Origin: Undaria pinnatifida
Taxonomy: Eukaryota; Sar; Phaeophyceae; Laminariales; Alariaceae
Assembly (NCBI GenBank): GCA_012845835.1
Contig: JABAKD010000016.1
Span: 25,839,527 to 25,903,526 of the forward strand
Length of the DNA: 64,000 nucleotides
Direction of reading: 5' to 3'
Shown: positions 1 to 11,900 of the stretch, piece by piece
How positions within the stretch are numbered: the first letter of the stretch is position 1
How the letters are laid out: each line of letters starts with the position of its first letter
Notes under the pieces: generated by a model
What the model saw: the letters and a program-made list of their open reading frames with translations, nothing else
Database searches by the model: none
Told to the model about the DNA's origin: nothing
Translations under genes and position numbers: made by a program

Positions 1-152
1 AAAAATGTGAAACACAAAACTTGTTATCCACACGATAATGTGCACTTCGTGAGCTGAGGAGCCCCGCTAGTAAGCAAGATATTACAAAAAAGTGCTACGT
101 GCTATCATACGAGTATGATACCCTTATCGCACTACGTGTCCACCGTCAGTAC

Positions 153-256
153 CTGCGCGGTGAGAGGAGAGCGCCGACTCCAGGAGGTTATTGCTGTCCT
201 CCAGGGCAATGCAGCGTGACATCGTGCTCCCGTGCTCCGCTTGGAGCTTCTCCATA
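153..256 (-). CDS. Gene A exon 4: coiled coil
   Basis: Reads MEKLQAEHGSTMSRC followed by IALEDSNNLLESALSSHRA on the minus strand. It is entered through an AG at 258-257 after a pyrimidine-rich run and left through a GTACTG donor at 152. The first base completes the AG left over from the exon at 1061-1164, giving serine. Charged and leucine heptads mark it as coiled coil. It ends one base into a codon, so the gene must continue to the left of the window. Confidence 0.6.
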
Positions 257-889
257 CTTCGCCGGGGGGTAGGTGTTGGGTCGTAGGTTGCGTCGGATAG
301 CGCTTAGGGCAGGCAGTTATTCATTCCTCACAATTCAGATTTCGGAAAAAGTCAAAGCTATCAGCCAGAATCAAAACCTTGAGCTTCTGTTGGTTGTATA
401 TTAATAGCACCATTTGCATACCGCTATGTACGGAAACGTAAGTACCGTTAGGGCATTAATACCAGTACGAAGCGATTCTTACTATTCCAACCAGAGTGGT
501 ATCATATACCGTTCTCTCCTATGCGTAGCATGGTGCAATCTCTGACCAGACGAACGGCATGGCTCAAACTGTGATCAGACAAAATACCATGAGATGTCTG
601 TCGTGCGCTGAAACCTTAGGCTGCAACGCCCACAGTATCGATTGCTACCGTGACCATCCAGACGCCTCTAGCATGTAGGTCCTCCTTGAAGCTGCCAGAC
701 TTCCAAACTCTCCTCATCTTCGCTGCGACGACAACCGACCTTGCGGATGAACCGTCACACGCGCAACTTCCGTGGGTGCCAACACGCAAAAACAAACATG
801 GTGCGGAAGATAGTATTGGACGGAGGGACTAGCAGCGCAAACAGCCTGAAGAACAAGCCAAAAACTGTGCCGGATAGGGGAGTGTTCAC
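257..889. other. Gene A intron 3, unique-looking sequence
   Basis: Intron between the exons at 1061-1164 and 153-256. No convincing coding potential, tandem repeat or transposon end seen up to the minisatellite that starts near 890. Confidence 0.5.
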
Positions 890-1060
890 GCTGACTGGCC
901 GTTTTAATGACAGCGGCTGACCGTGCTTTTCAGTGCCTGGCCGTAACTGTCACAGTGACCGACCGCAAACTTTTCAATTACCGACCGTACCCTTTACATA
1001 CAGTGACCTACCGTGTGTTTCACAGTGGCTGACTGTACTTTTCACGGTGGACGACCGTAC
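890..1060 (-). repeat. Minisatellite headed by a 5' splice site
   Basis: Five or six diverged units of about 28-30 bases, plus-strand core GTGACCGACCGTACCTTT. On the minus strand the first unit is the real donor of the exon at 1061-1164 (AAAG followed by GTACGGTCG), and AAA(G)GTACGGTC-like words recur in the units downstream. The array therefore appears to have grown from the exon-intron border and carries several donor-like words inside the intron. Confidence 0.6.
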
Positions 1061-1164
1061 CTTTGGGTGGACTGCTTAAGCTGGTCCTGTAGCAGTTGTG
1101 CCTCCTTCATGAGCCTCAGTTGCTCGGAGGCAGCCTCGGCGCTACTGCGATACTTGTCAGAAAC
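1061..1164 (-). CDS. Gene A exon 3: coiled coil
   Basis: Reads VSDKYRSSAEAASEQLRLMK followed by EAQLLQDQLKQST. Acceptor AG is at 1166-1165 and donor GTACGG at 1060. It starts in phase 0 and ends two bases into a codon, matching both neighbouring exons. The leucine/alanine heptad pattern predicts coiled coil. The sequence context outside the splice sites is plainly non-coding. Confidence 0.65.
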
Positions 1165-1729
1165 CTGCGGCATACAAAACAACGCAACGTTTGTGCCCGG
1201 GACAAGCGGAACGGGCCCCGTTATGCGAAATCGCCGCAATACCTGGCTGAGTGCATGGTCCCGAGACTTCCCCTTATCGGGATCGCTATTCGCCACTATC
1301 GCATGATGGGTATACCTTGAAGTACACTTTAAAGGAGGTTGCCTTGGCGTATGGAGCAAACGCGGTTGTGGGGCAGCGCGAACCACGGCTGCGTCCGCAA
1401 CCAGTATATACCTCACAACCCCCCCCCCACGAAGTAAGGAGATCTCGACATACCGGTGGTGCTGCCTTCACAGACTTGAGAAGATGCACGCCGACCGCAG
1501 GAGCACAGCTTCAAGAGGTAAACTACCTTAGCTGGGGCACAACCTTCACGGGCCCAAGCTACGTCTGTCGCTAATCATTATTACACGCGCGCGGACTCCG
1601 GAGCACGGCCATACTGTTAACGTTCAACAACACACCGAAGATGTGTGCCGAGGGGCAGCGTATGGACCGTTGCTTGTGTTCAGTACGTAACTGCTTCGTT
1701 GAGGCAGGTCGGTATGAGGTTCACGCCTC
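1165..1729. other. Gene A intron 2, left part
   Basis: Start of the roughly 12.8-kb intron, at its exon-3 end. It holds a short C tract near 1419-1430. Several overlapping open frames occur here but none has splice sites or a recognisable product. Confidence 0.45.
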
Positions 1730-2640
1730 GGATAACGTAACACTCGGATAACACTTATCTATGTTATGGGGCCTAACGTAGGCGCTTGGCAACGTCCTAA
1801 CACAGTGTTGGCACGGCAGGAGCAATCACGGTAACGCGGTAACATAGTGTTAACTGGAAACTCACGAACGTGCACACACCTTGACGTTATGTTAGGGTTA
1901 GATCCCGTCCAACTCTGGTACAGCAACATTATGTTACGCGGTGCTCCGTCCCTCTACTAGCACTGTAACATGATGTTAGCGTTTAACCATAGGCGTACGT
2001 TATTACTCTAGCATGCCCAGATCGATATCCACAGATTTTGCTGACGTGATAACATTATGTTGCTTTCTACGCAGCAATAGACGTAACACCCTAACATTGT
2101 GTTACCCCTATCAATGGTGGAGTGTTAGACATAACGCCCTAACATAACATTAACACGTTGGCCAGCACCACTAACACCTAACATTGTGTTACATTTAACA
2201 CCTTAACATACCACTAACATTGTGACCCGCACTACTAACATTTACGTTGTTCGGACCCCCGTGTATTGCCTTAGGGTCGGATAACGTAACACTTAACGTA
2301 CACAGCAAGGTTACAGTCGTAGCCGGCCGGTACGTAACACTATGTTAGGATATTAGTCTAAACGCCGACGTCCCTCTAACATTATGTTATGGTGCTACTG
2401 TCAATGAATACTTGATTTTAACATTGCGTTACTGTGTTACCGTAACAATCAATCCCGTTCTAACATTATGTCACTGCGTTACCGTTGGGGCCGAGGCCGT
2501 TCTAGCATTATGTTGTAACGTTACCCTTCCGGCCTTCCCGGGATCCAACACGTGTTACCTGTGTTAGCGGTAAAGAGGCCATGCGGAGTAACATCATGTA
2601 GCTGTGTTTACACATTTAACCGAGATCCCGGTGCGCGGAG
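1730..2640. repeat. Palindromic TAACATNATGTTA array, block 1
   Basis: More than twenty scattered, diverged copies of the near-palindrome TAACATAATGTTA and its half sites (TAACAC, GTGTTA), spaced irregularly by 10-60 bases. Each word is almost its own reverse complement, so the array has no clear strand. No coding sequence was found. It may be a degenerate satellite or clustered sites for a DNA-binding protein. A second block lies at 3520-4460. Confidence 0.65.
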
Positions 2641-2696
2641 CAACATAATTTAGCCGTCTTATCGTATTTCGCCGAGATCTCGATGGCTATGCGCCG

Positions 2697-2850
2697 AAAA
2701 CAGCAGTAGTAGTACTGTGTACCAGCAGCACATATGTGCTGAAAAAAGCAGTGGTGCTGTGTAGTTGTGTAGTACCAGCACACATGTGCCGGAAACAGCG
2801 GTAGTACCGTGTAGTACCAGCACATATGTGCCAAAAACAGCAGTAGTACT
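2697..2850. repeat. Tandem repeat, 3 units of about 50 bases
   Basis: Three units of the type CAGTAGTAC...GTACCAGCACATATGTGC, each centred on the palindrome GCACATATGTGC or a close variant, followed by an A-rich spacer. It separates the two palindromic array blocks. Confidence 0.6.
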
Positions 2851-3519
2851 CGTACTGTAGTAGTACAAGACACAAGGCACGCATCAGACAGATCAGTCTG
2901 CTGAGCAAGCAACACGTATCATGGGCGTACTCGTGGTGCTGCTGCTGTGTCCAGCTATCCACTGGCACACACCTCGGGCCTCACCACGAACCGATGGGAT
3001 CAGATAGCGATGGTGACGAATGGTGACGACTACGAGAGCCCTGCCACGCTCCTCGCAGTCGCGATTGCACTAACCATTCGCCAAACACAAGACACACACT
3101 GCTCGTACTTGTCGAAGGCGAGGACAGCCGCCGTCTGCGACTGTTGTTGGTGCTCGAGATTGACTTGAGCTAGGGGTAACACAACCCTCCTTGCTTGAAG
3201 CGCACACGGCGTGGTTTCCCTCGCGCCACCTACAAAGCCTCATCTGTGTGTGCGCTGAGATGCTCCGGTGCAGCGAACTCGTGCGTGTATTACGTGGTCG
3301 AGCGATCGACGTTGATTATTTTTCGCGAGAACTTTGTTAAAAAAAACAATCTGTATGTCAGGGTTTCACTAGAAGGGTTGCCCATCCGACTACGCCCGTT
3401 TGATTCTGCGACCCAAAAAATCCGTCACATTTTCAACATCAGAAGGTATTCTGTTCGGTACCCTATTATAAGAGATGAGCTTATTAACGTGTGCATTTCA
3501 ACTACGTTTGGGTAGAGGG
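2851..3519. other. No gene seen
   Basis: Lies between repeat blocks inside the large gene A intron. A 106-codon frame at 3195-3515 has no splice sites, composition bias or recognisable motif that would support it as coding. Confidence 0.4.
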
Positions 3520-4460
3520 GCTAACACGGCGACAGGTGACAAAATGTTAGCTTTTAGTTGGTTATGTACGTTATCCGTTTTACGTGTGCTGTAGTACCAA
3601 GACCTACGCTAACACCTTAAAATAACGTCACTCGATACGAACTGCTGCTGATACAGTAATATAATGGTAGCGTTATATTGCCCATGTACGTTATGGCTCT
3701 AACGTGCAACGACAACCACTAGGAATTCCTTTCACACACTAACAGAGTGTTATGCAAACGTTATCGTGGTACGGTAGCAGGCAAGAATTCCGCCGGCGTC
3801 GTAACATGGCGTTACTCGTTACGGACTGCTGTCGCTAACACGCTAACATAATGATTATTTGACTCCTGTCGCTAACACGGTAACATAAAGTTAACGTTTC
3901 ATTGACCATGTACGTTGTCAATTCGACGCGTGTTACGATAGCCACAAGGGCTTCCACTAACACACTAACAGCAGTGTTATGTGGGCGTTTTATTCGGCAT
4001 GTACGTTATCCGTCTAAATTGTGTTACGGTAGCAAGTACTCCGCTGACACCCTAACGTAACGTACTCGCTACAGACTGCTGTCGCTAACACGCTAACATA
4101 ATGTTAACGTTTAATTGACTGCTGTAGCTAACACGGTAACATAATGTTAACGTGTAATTGACCATGTACGATATCTCTTCAACGCGTGTTACGATAGCCA
4201 CTAAGAGTTCCGTTAACACACTAACATAGTGTTAATCCTTATGGGCTGCCTACCCTAACACCATAATACGTATACTGCGGTTAATACGGGATCAAGGTAA
4301 CACTCTAACGTTTTGTTACGCGATCGCCCGTCGATAGCATAACACATTAACACAATGTTATCACACAACCCAGAAAGTAATTAACGTAGTAATGTAATGT
4401 TGCCATTTTTTTTCGCTGATCCGTAACACTTACGTCACATGTTAATTGTTACGTTATCCG
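3520..4460. repeat. Palindromic TAACATNATGTTA array, block 2
   Basis: Same words as the block at 1730-2640, here more regular. Longer units of about 85-100 bases recur (CTAACACGGTAACATAATG, then GACCATGTACGTTAT), for example near 3880, 4085 and 4130. This suggests tandem growth of a compound unit rather than chance clustering. Confidence 0.6.
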
Positions 4461-4924
4461 AGGTGTGATGAGTTCATAGCTAGGCGCTCATGTTGCCTGG
4501 AACACGATGGGTCAGTGTATAACGTCACAGAATATAGAATGTGCGACAGAGTGCACTGGAGGCACCTGTCTGTGGCTTACGAACTGCCCCGGGGAAATAA
4601 CGTTGCGGCAGCGAGGTGATTGGATACTACAAACACGAGGATGTGTCGTAGCTACCGTCGCGGAGGGCTTAGAGTATGAGTGGGAGTCACTGTGTCGGAA
4701 GGTCTCAGCTGCACTTTGGTAGAACGGAACGGCAGTCAGCCGTAACCTAAAGCTCCCAAGAGTATCAGGCCGTGAAAAGACCGGATCAATGTCTTGGGGA
4801 GTCTGGCCTCCGCCTCGTGCTTACTGAACACGGCCCAGAAGGACGACAGAAGAACCAACGTAGCGTTATACCAGTGTTGTGCTTGTATATCACCCACATC
4901 TACGCAACACACTCTGGACAATAG
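4461..4924. other. Spacer with an unsupported 71-codon frame
   Basis: A plus-strand frame at 4507-4722 reads MGQCITSQNIECATECTGGT and ends KVSAALW. It is free of repeats and moderately protein-like, but it has no splice context and I recognise no family. It lies inside the gene A intron on the opposite strand. I would not call it a gene without transcript evidence. Confidence 0.2.
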
Positions 4925-5960
4925 ATTCCAGGTCAATAGGCAATCGATAGGATCCTATTCCAATAGGAGACCTATTGTTGCTCGCGATAGGTACCGATGG
5001 GTACGTTTCGTAGCCTAATGGGGCCGACAATGGGTATCGATTGGCATCTTCAATGATCTCCTGTTTGGCCAATAGCCTATTGTACCTATTTATCTGAACA
5101 TATTGATGCAACAAGTAGGTATCGATAAACATTTTCAGGACGGTATTATTTGGGCGATAGGATATTGGCGCTGAGAGACGGAACCTATGGGTTTGTCCGA
5201 TAGGTATCGATATACCTTTCACCAAACCTATTGATTTTGAAAATAGGTATCGATAGACCTTTCACAACTCTATTGTTTGGGACGATATGCATTGACAGAC
5301 CTTTCCACCATTCTATTGTTTCGGATGATAGGTATTGGTACTTAGACCTTTCGCCATTTTATTATTTCAGTGTGGATAGTAAATGCGCTCGAGGACAGCC
5401 CGTCTAGATGCAATTAACTCTATTTCGTCATTCATCATCCACGCCGCACGCCCCTTCAGCCCAGCGGAGGATCCCCGAAAATGGCGCTATCTCTCCGTGT
5501 TGTGCCTTAAGAAGCTCAAGGTGGATAGTCTCGCGGGGCACAATAGCTCGGCTTCGGGGTCTATCGATAGGTATTGCAACCAACAACAGGGTAAGGGCAG
5601 TGGCCACAATAGCCTATTGTGCGACTGATATGTTTGCGAAGGTGTATATCGATAGGTATCTTGGGCACCAATATGATTTAAAATGACTCCTCACAGGCTA
5701 TCTTTCGAGCAATACCTTTTTATCGCCACCAGTCATTACCTATTGGTTAAAGCGATAGATGTGCGATGATATCGATCGATACCTATTGTTCAATGTAATA
5801 GGTTTACAAGGGTATCGATACATGCCTATTGCCCAATTAAATAGGTTCTCACGGGTATCGATCGATACCTACTGACATTTTTAATAGATATATTTGCAAG
5901 GGTTTCGATCGCTACCTACTGCTTGTGAATGTATGCCATCGTGCTGCTTAAAACATAGCT
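4925..5960. repeat. ATAGGTATCGAT array, block 1
   Basis: Many diverged copies of AATAGGTATCGAT, CCTATTG and their reverse complements, often arranged as head-to-head pairs about 25-35 bases apart (CCTATTG ... AATAGGTATCGATCGA). The units alternate strand, giving repeated imperfect hairpins. There is no coding content. It continues as block 2 at 8060-8490, on the far side of a C-tract element. Confidence 0.65.
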
Positions 5961-6339
5961 ATACGTGCCGTATACCCCAGCCTTTTGTTTGGATGAATAC
6001 CTTGGATGATAGCAATAATATGTACCTTGACCTACTTGCCTTTTGTTTCAAAACAGCAGCTTTACGATAATTCCTGGTATTCAAATAACTTTTAATTGAT
6101 CGATAGGCTTGTGAGGATTTCAATCGGTATGTACGGAAAGGAAGCAGTAGATTAAAGATGCTGGGAAAGGAAATGGGGAAATGGTTGGCAGAAGATACCA
6201 CTGCTTTATGGAGAGATTATTCGACTTCATAGATACTGCTGCTTTATGGAAGGATATTCGATTTACATCGGAACGGCATTTGCGTTAAACCTTCTAGAAT
6301 AGTAAACATTACAAGCCAGATGATATAAAGGGATGTCTT
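5961..6339. other. Transition between array and C-tract element
   Basis: Decayed array sequence with a short local duplication (ACTGCTTTATGGA occurs at about 6200 and 6238). No gene seen. Confidence 0.4.
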
Positions 6340-7980
6340 ATTGCTTCAATCGTCAGGTTTGTCCCCTTTGAGAATTTATAGTTTCCGCGCACATATTGAA
6401 ATGTCCCGCCCCCCGCCCCCCCCCCCCCCCCCTCCCCTCCCTCTCCACTAACCTCTTTTTCATAACAAACCCCAACCCTTTCCCCCCCCCGCCCCTCCGT
6501 CCCACGATCCCCCCCCCCCCCCTTCCGCCTAGTCTGTCCAAACGCCCCACTCACAATCAAAATCGGCCTAAGTAATATACACCTATACGCAGTTGATACC
6601 ACGTCATTATCTTTCTGACCATCCATGACGAAGGTTTCAATTATTCCCCCCCCCCCTCCAACGCCCCCTCTTTTCCGACCACCTACACGATCGCCTAGAC
6701 CTAGCACCACGCGTATAACAAGCTGCTACATATCTTTGATCTCACAGCCGAAGTGTATTTGAATATTATTCGTGACCTAAACCTCCTAAAAATCCCCCCC
6801 CCCCCCTCTTGCTCTCCCTTACTCAAACGCCCCACCTAATATCAAAATCCGTCACATTAATAAACACTTCACGCACAGGATATCACCTCATTATCTTTCG
6901 AGAGCCATCCATGCCGCTGTGTTTCCCCCCCCCCCCCCCCCCCTCCAACGCCCCCTCTTTCCCGACCACCTGCACGATCGCCTAGACCTAGCACCACGCG
7001 TATAACAAGCTGATACATATCTTTGATCTCACAGCCGAAGTGTATTTGAATGTTATTTGTGACCTAAACCTCCTAAAAAATCTCCCCCCCCCCCCCCCCC
7101 TCTTGCTCTCCCTTTCTCAAACGCCCCACCAAATATCGAAATCCGCCACATTGATAAACACTTCACGCACAGCATATCATCTCATTATCTTTCGAGAGCC
7201 ATCCATGCCGCTGTGTTCCCCCCCCCCCCCCCCCCCCCCCCCCGCCTCGAACGCCCCCTTCTTCCCCATCACCCGCACCTTCGCCTAGACCCAGCACCAC
7301 ACGTATAACAAACCCCTCACCTAAAGGCCTTCCCCCACCCCCCACCCCCCACCCCCGCCCCCACCCCCCACCCTCCCCCCCCCAACCCATCCCAACCCCA
7401 CCCCCTCGAACACTCCACCCTCTCTTTACTCACTGATTGTACGACTTACCCCAGGATATACACGATAAACTGATGTATTATTTCCAAAAATGTCACATTT
7501 ATCCCCTCGAAATAATGTATAGTTTCCAGGCACATATCGAGCTGCCCCCCCCCCCCCCCCCACGCCCCAACCCCCCCCCGCCCCCAATAATATACTGGTG
7601 CCAAAACCGTCAGATTTATCCCCTCGAAAGGATTTATAGCTTACATGCACAAATTGCCCCTCCCCCCCCCCCCCCCCCCCCCCGCCCCCCTCCAAACCCG
7701 CTCGCTTTTGATCAAAACCAGGCCCCCCCTTTCCCTTCACAGCTGTCAGATTTTGTCCCCCTCAGAAACGGGTTTTATAGTTTCCGCGCACAGACTGACT
7801 AAAATCATCCTGTTGACCCTGATAGCTACACTGTAGCTGTAAGGGGAGTCGCCGACCTATATCCTTAATGAGGACACACAACTCGTAATGCGCGCGATCG
7901 GAGTATCACACACAGCTTGCAAAGATGAGTTTCGACGAAATCTTCGATCTCACAGCTGGAGTGTATTTAATTTTTATAAT
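6340..7980 (+). mobile_element. C-tract modular element (family X), copy 1
   Basis: Built of repeated modules: CAGATTTRTCCCC, a TTTATAGTTTCCGCGCACA motif, a run of 10-25 Cs, and CGCCTAGACCTAGCACCAC followed by a roughly 90-base tail. At least five modules are present. The right end (about 7720-7980) is a conserved block of about 250 bases ending TCACAGCTGGAGTGTATTT, found in four other full or near-full copies. Two internal modules (6735, 7025) carry a degraded form of that end. No protein is encoded; long frames here are artefacts of the C and G runs. The class is unknown. It lies between the two halves of a TATCGAT array, as expected of an insertion. Confidence 0.6.
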
Positions 7981-8059
7981 ATTATCGGAGGGCAAAAACA
8001 ATAATAATACGTATCGATAATCATTTTATATATATATTCGATACACCAACTTGTGGACT

Positions 8060-8490
8060 GACCAACAGGCGTACTCAATACGTGGTAGACAACTGTGCAG
8101 AGCTTTATACCTACTGCTCATAGCACTAGATATCGATCGACCATTTCACATACCTATTGGTCAAACGATAGGTATCGATCGACACTTTCACGTACCTATT
8201 GGTCACAGTAATAGGTATCGATCGACAGCGTGACATAAATATTGAGAACAATAGCCTATTGTGCCGATTTATCAGAACCTATTGGTCGAAGAAATACGTA
8301 TCGATAGACAGATTGACACACCCATGTTAAGAACAATAGCTTATTGTACCAATTTCTCTGGAACTATTGATTCAAGCAATAAGTATCGATCGACAAATTC
8401 GCATACCTATCGAACGTGTCAATAGGTATCGATATGCAATGCCCAAACCTATTGACATTCAATAGGCATATTCAATAGGCTATAGTCCGG
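8060..8490. repeat. ATAGGTATCGAT array, block 2
   Basis: Same word set as 4925-5960 (ATAGGTATCGATCGACA, CACACCTATTG and relatives). With block 1 it brackets the C-tract element at 6340-7980. Confidence 0.65.
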
Positions 8491-8692
8491 GGTGTGCTAC
8501 GCATATTGCATCCTATCGTATCATTCCACTCCAACACTCGATTTGCACTTTGCGCTGGCCTTGGAACTACCACATTCCAAAAACAAGACAAGCAACCCTC
8601 CCGATACACGAGTACAGTATACGTTTAACGATGATCCGAGTACAAGTGAGTGCTGCATAGACTTGCAACGAACTCAGACAGGGTCCAAGGCA
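8491..8692. other. Short unique spacer
   Basis: About 200 bases between the array and the LTR element; no feature seen. Confidence 0.4.
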
Positions 8693-8697
8693 AGTGA

Positions 8698-8980
8698 TGT
8701 TCGTATTCGGCAGTTCAGGATGTGGACAGATATATAATATTAAGCCGGAGTCCTCAGGAGGCACGTTAGTGCTGGAGGGACTCCAGGTGAAAGGAGGAGA
8801 AAATCTCGTCGAGATAGAGTACGAGCAGATTGCGGAGTGCATCGCGGGAAGCACGATGTGCGATACGAATATCGATACTGCTGCAATGTTCTCCAATTGG
8901 TGATGCCTATACCAATATGTGGAACTCCCCGAATCCCAGTAATAAACCAATGCTGCGCTACGAGCATAGCCGCTTGTAGC
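8698..8980 (-). repeat. Copia LTR, left copy (3' LTR of the element)
   Basis: Starts TGTTCGTATTCGGCA directly after the target duplication and matches 13399-13779 over most of its length. The inner boundary is approximate because the copies have diverged. The strand is set by the minus-strand coding order. Confidence 0.75.
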
Positions 8981-11900
8981 AGCCCCCCTACTCGGTGCTC
9001 GGCACGAGAAAAACCTAAATCGTGACGAAAATTAACAGAAAATTCTCCAGCCCCAATGCTTATCATAAATTCCTGATGCAGATAAGAACCTAACATGTTC
9101 ATGCTACGGTAAATCTCACACAATGTCTTCACGACATAATCCAGGTTTCAACACATTTAACTTAAATTCATCCCGATTAAGGTGGGACTCGAAAGCATCC
9201 TTGCTCAAAGGTTTCGTCAGGAAATCAGCACGCTGACATTTCGACGCTACATGGATAACCACAATATCCCCGTTAAAAAAAAACTATTATCTGAGATGAT
9301 GATGACGCACGTCGATGTGCTTCGGGTTCGAGGTTATCATGGGGTTCTGTGCCACCATAATTGCACCTTGATTGTCCTCAAAAACCGCCATACATGGTAC
9401 GCCGCAGGCAGGCAAAATATAAACACCAACCGTGCCTAATAAAAAAAAGCCTCCTTGGCACACTCAGACATGGCCACGTACGCAGCCTCCGTGGTGGAAA
9501 GTGTAACGCATTCTGCGCCCTAGAAAACCAGCCCAATGCTGTGCCTCCACAGACCACTATTCTACCAGGCACTGACCTCCGATCGGTTGCCTTGCTGGCA
9601 TAATCCGCAGCAGCAAACACCTCTAAGCTCAAACCAGAGACTTGTCGAAAACCAAAATCATTCCTGGCCCTCAAATACAATGACGTACTAAACGCTGCCT
9701 TCCACTGAACAGATTTCGGCGCGTGGGCGTACCTGGCTACCGCTCGTACGGCGTTCGAGATGGCAGGTCTAGTCTGGTTCGCAAGCCATATCAGCCACCT
9801 ACTACCTCGCGGAACGGCCAGCCACCCTCAGGTTCATCCTTTTCGAATTCTTCAAGCTTCACATCGACCACGGGCGGAATTGTCCTGTTGGGCACGATAC
9901 CAAACTTCTCCACAATTTTGTGCGTGAAAGGTCTCTGCAAAATAGTTAGCAAACCGTTACTCCTGTCCCTGGAAAAATGGCATCTTGGATACCAGCGAAG
10001 TTCACCAAGGTTGTTGGTGGCAACTAGTTTTGTTCAAATCAACACAAAGGCACTCACACATACTTTACGTCCTATTGATACTGCGAGTATAGTATCTACA
10101 TGTATTACAGCAATAACAGAAACAACACTGTCTTCAACCAATTGCAAGACTCCTGCATCGACGGTGCACTGCTCAAACCTAAGAGTTTTCATGGGGGTGT
10201 CTAGGTGACTGTGCCACAAGCATGATGCTTGCTTGAGGCTGTATAGGCTGGGGTGCAGACGTACTGCGTTACCAGACAAAATATCGCAGCTCTGCGGCAA
10301 GCGCAGCATAGCATCTTCCTCGATTCGATTGAGCAAAAGCTTGCTCAGCATCGAGGTGACACAAATCCAAGTTCAATTCACATGCAATGACGGCCAACAA
10401 ACGAACGCAAGCCGCGGCAGGTGTCGGGGCAAAAGTCTCAAAGTAATCAATTCGATCACGCCGACTACAAGCTCTAGCTACACGCCTTGCCTTTGCCTTC
10501 GTCACACTCCCATGGTCGTGCGCGTTCCATGTAAGGACCCACTTAGCTGAAATCATGTTCGCACGTCATGGTTGCTAAACCTCACCGAAAGTCCCCGTAT
10601 CGCACAGCCCGAGGAACTATTTTGCCGTCGCCTCGTGCCAGATGCGTCTGAACTTTAATGCGTTTGCGTCGGCGAACGAGGTCGGCGCCGACAGTTCGCT
10701 CGCCGGACATGTCGGCAATCTCGCGAGAGCCTGGCTCGGCTGGCGCTGCACCAGAAGCGCATGCGCAATGTAGTCCTCTTCTGTCAGCATCGATAACAGG
10801 CGCCTCCGACGGGGTATGCTTCAGGCTCGCGCCCGCCCTGTTTGTCGTTTGTCGCCGTCCCGCCGACCGAACAGGTAGTTGCCTAGCTGGCGGGTAACAT
10901 GATACGGCGATGCCGGCAGCGACAGCGGCGGTGGCGTTGATGGTGACTCCTACGGTTGCAGCAGCGGCGGTGGAGGTGGCGGTAACTGCTGCTGTGGCGG
11001 CAGCGCGGTGGCATCGATGGCGGTACCGGAGAGTAGCTGGAAACAATTTCCCCCTCTTGCGGCAGCGACGGTGGTGTCGATGCAGTTCCGGACAGTACAG
11101 TAGATGGAAACACATTCGCCCCTCCGGTCGTCTCGGACAGCGTGAATGGCTCCCGAGGCTCCCGCGTAACGTCGCGAGTACACACGACTGCGCCGAACGG
11201 GTGCTTTACCTTGCATGTGGACGACGGGTGGTTGCTTCCATCACTAAGGTTGACGTAACTTTGCAGTTTCAGGCGCCGCCTTGCTGTCGCGGCAAACGCG
11301 GCAGTAGTCGGCCTTAAAAAAAGGCAGCATCACCAGAGGCGGCGGGGCTCCACAGCGATGCGCGGCCTGGGTTCGCTTCCGTTGCGCACCGATTCAGCGC
11401 CGCATTAGCCCAGAAGCGCGCTTCGGCCCATAGAGAAGCAGTCACAGGCATTTGGACATCGGGGAAATAGGCGACCTGCGCTGCTTCCTGGATGATGGCC
11501 AGTCCCCTCTCCACGACACCGTTCAACTGCGGTGTGTCCGTCGTCGTACATTCTTGCCGGATGCCGCGTTCCTCGTATCATTCCTTGAAGGCTCCGCCGC
11601 TGAACTCGACCCCACCGTCAGATCGGACGCACTACAAAACCGATGGTTTCGTGCTCTCGCGAATGTCGGCAAGGAATCGACATGTTGCCCCAGCATCGGA
11701 CTTGCTTGCTCAGGAAATACGTCCAGCCGAAGCGGGAGAAGTCATCCCTGATGAGCATAACGTACAGGGCGGGCGCCTGCGACGGACTGGGTGGGCTTCG
11801 ATCCAGATAGGTCGACAAACACTTGCTGCAATGGGCGCTCTGAACGGGAGAGAGTGGTCTTTCGAAGAGGCTGGCGCTTTCCCTTAGACATCGATTATCA

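Noticed and set aside
1730-4460. CRISPR-like array
   Set aside because: Spacing is irregular, the words are diverged and palindromic, and the rest of the window is eukaryotic.
7040-7802. Proline-rich frames over the C tracts
   Set aside because: Artefacts of C runs within family X elements; also seen as glycine-rich frames on the other strand.
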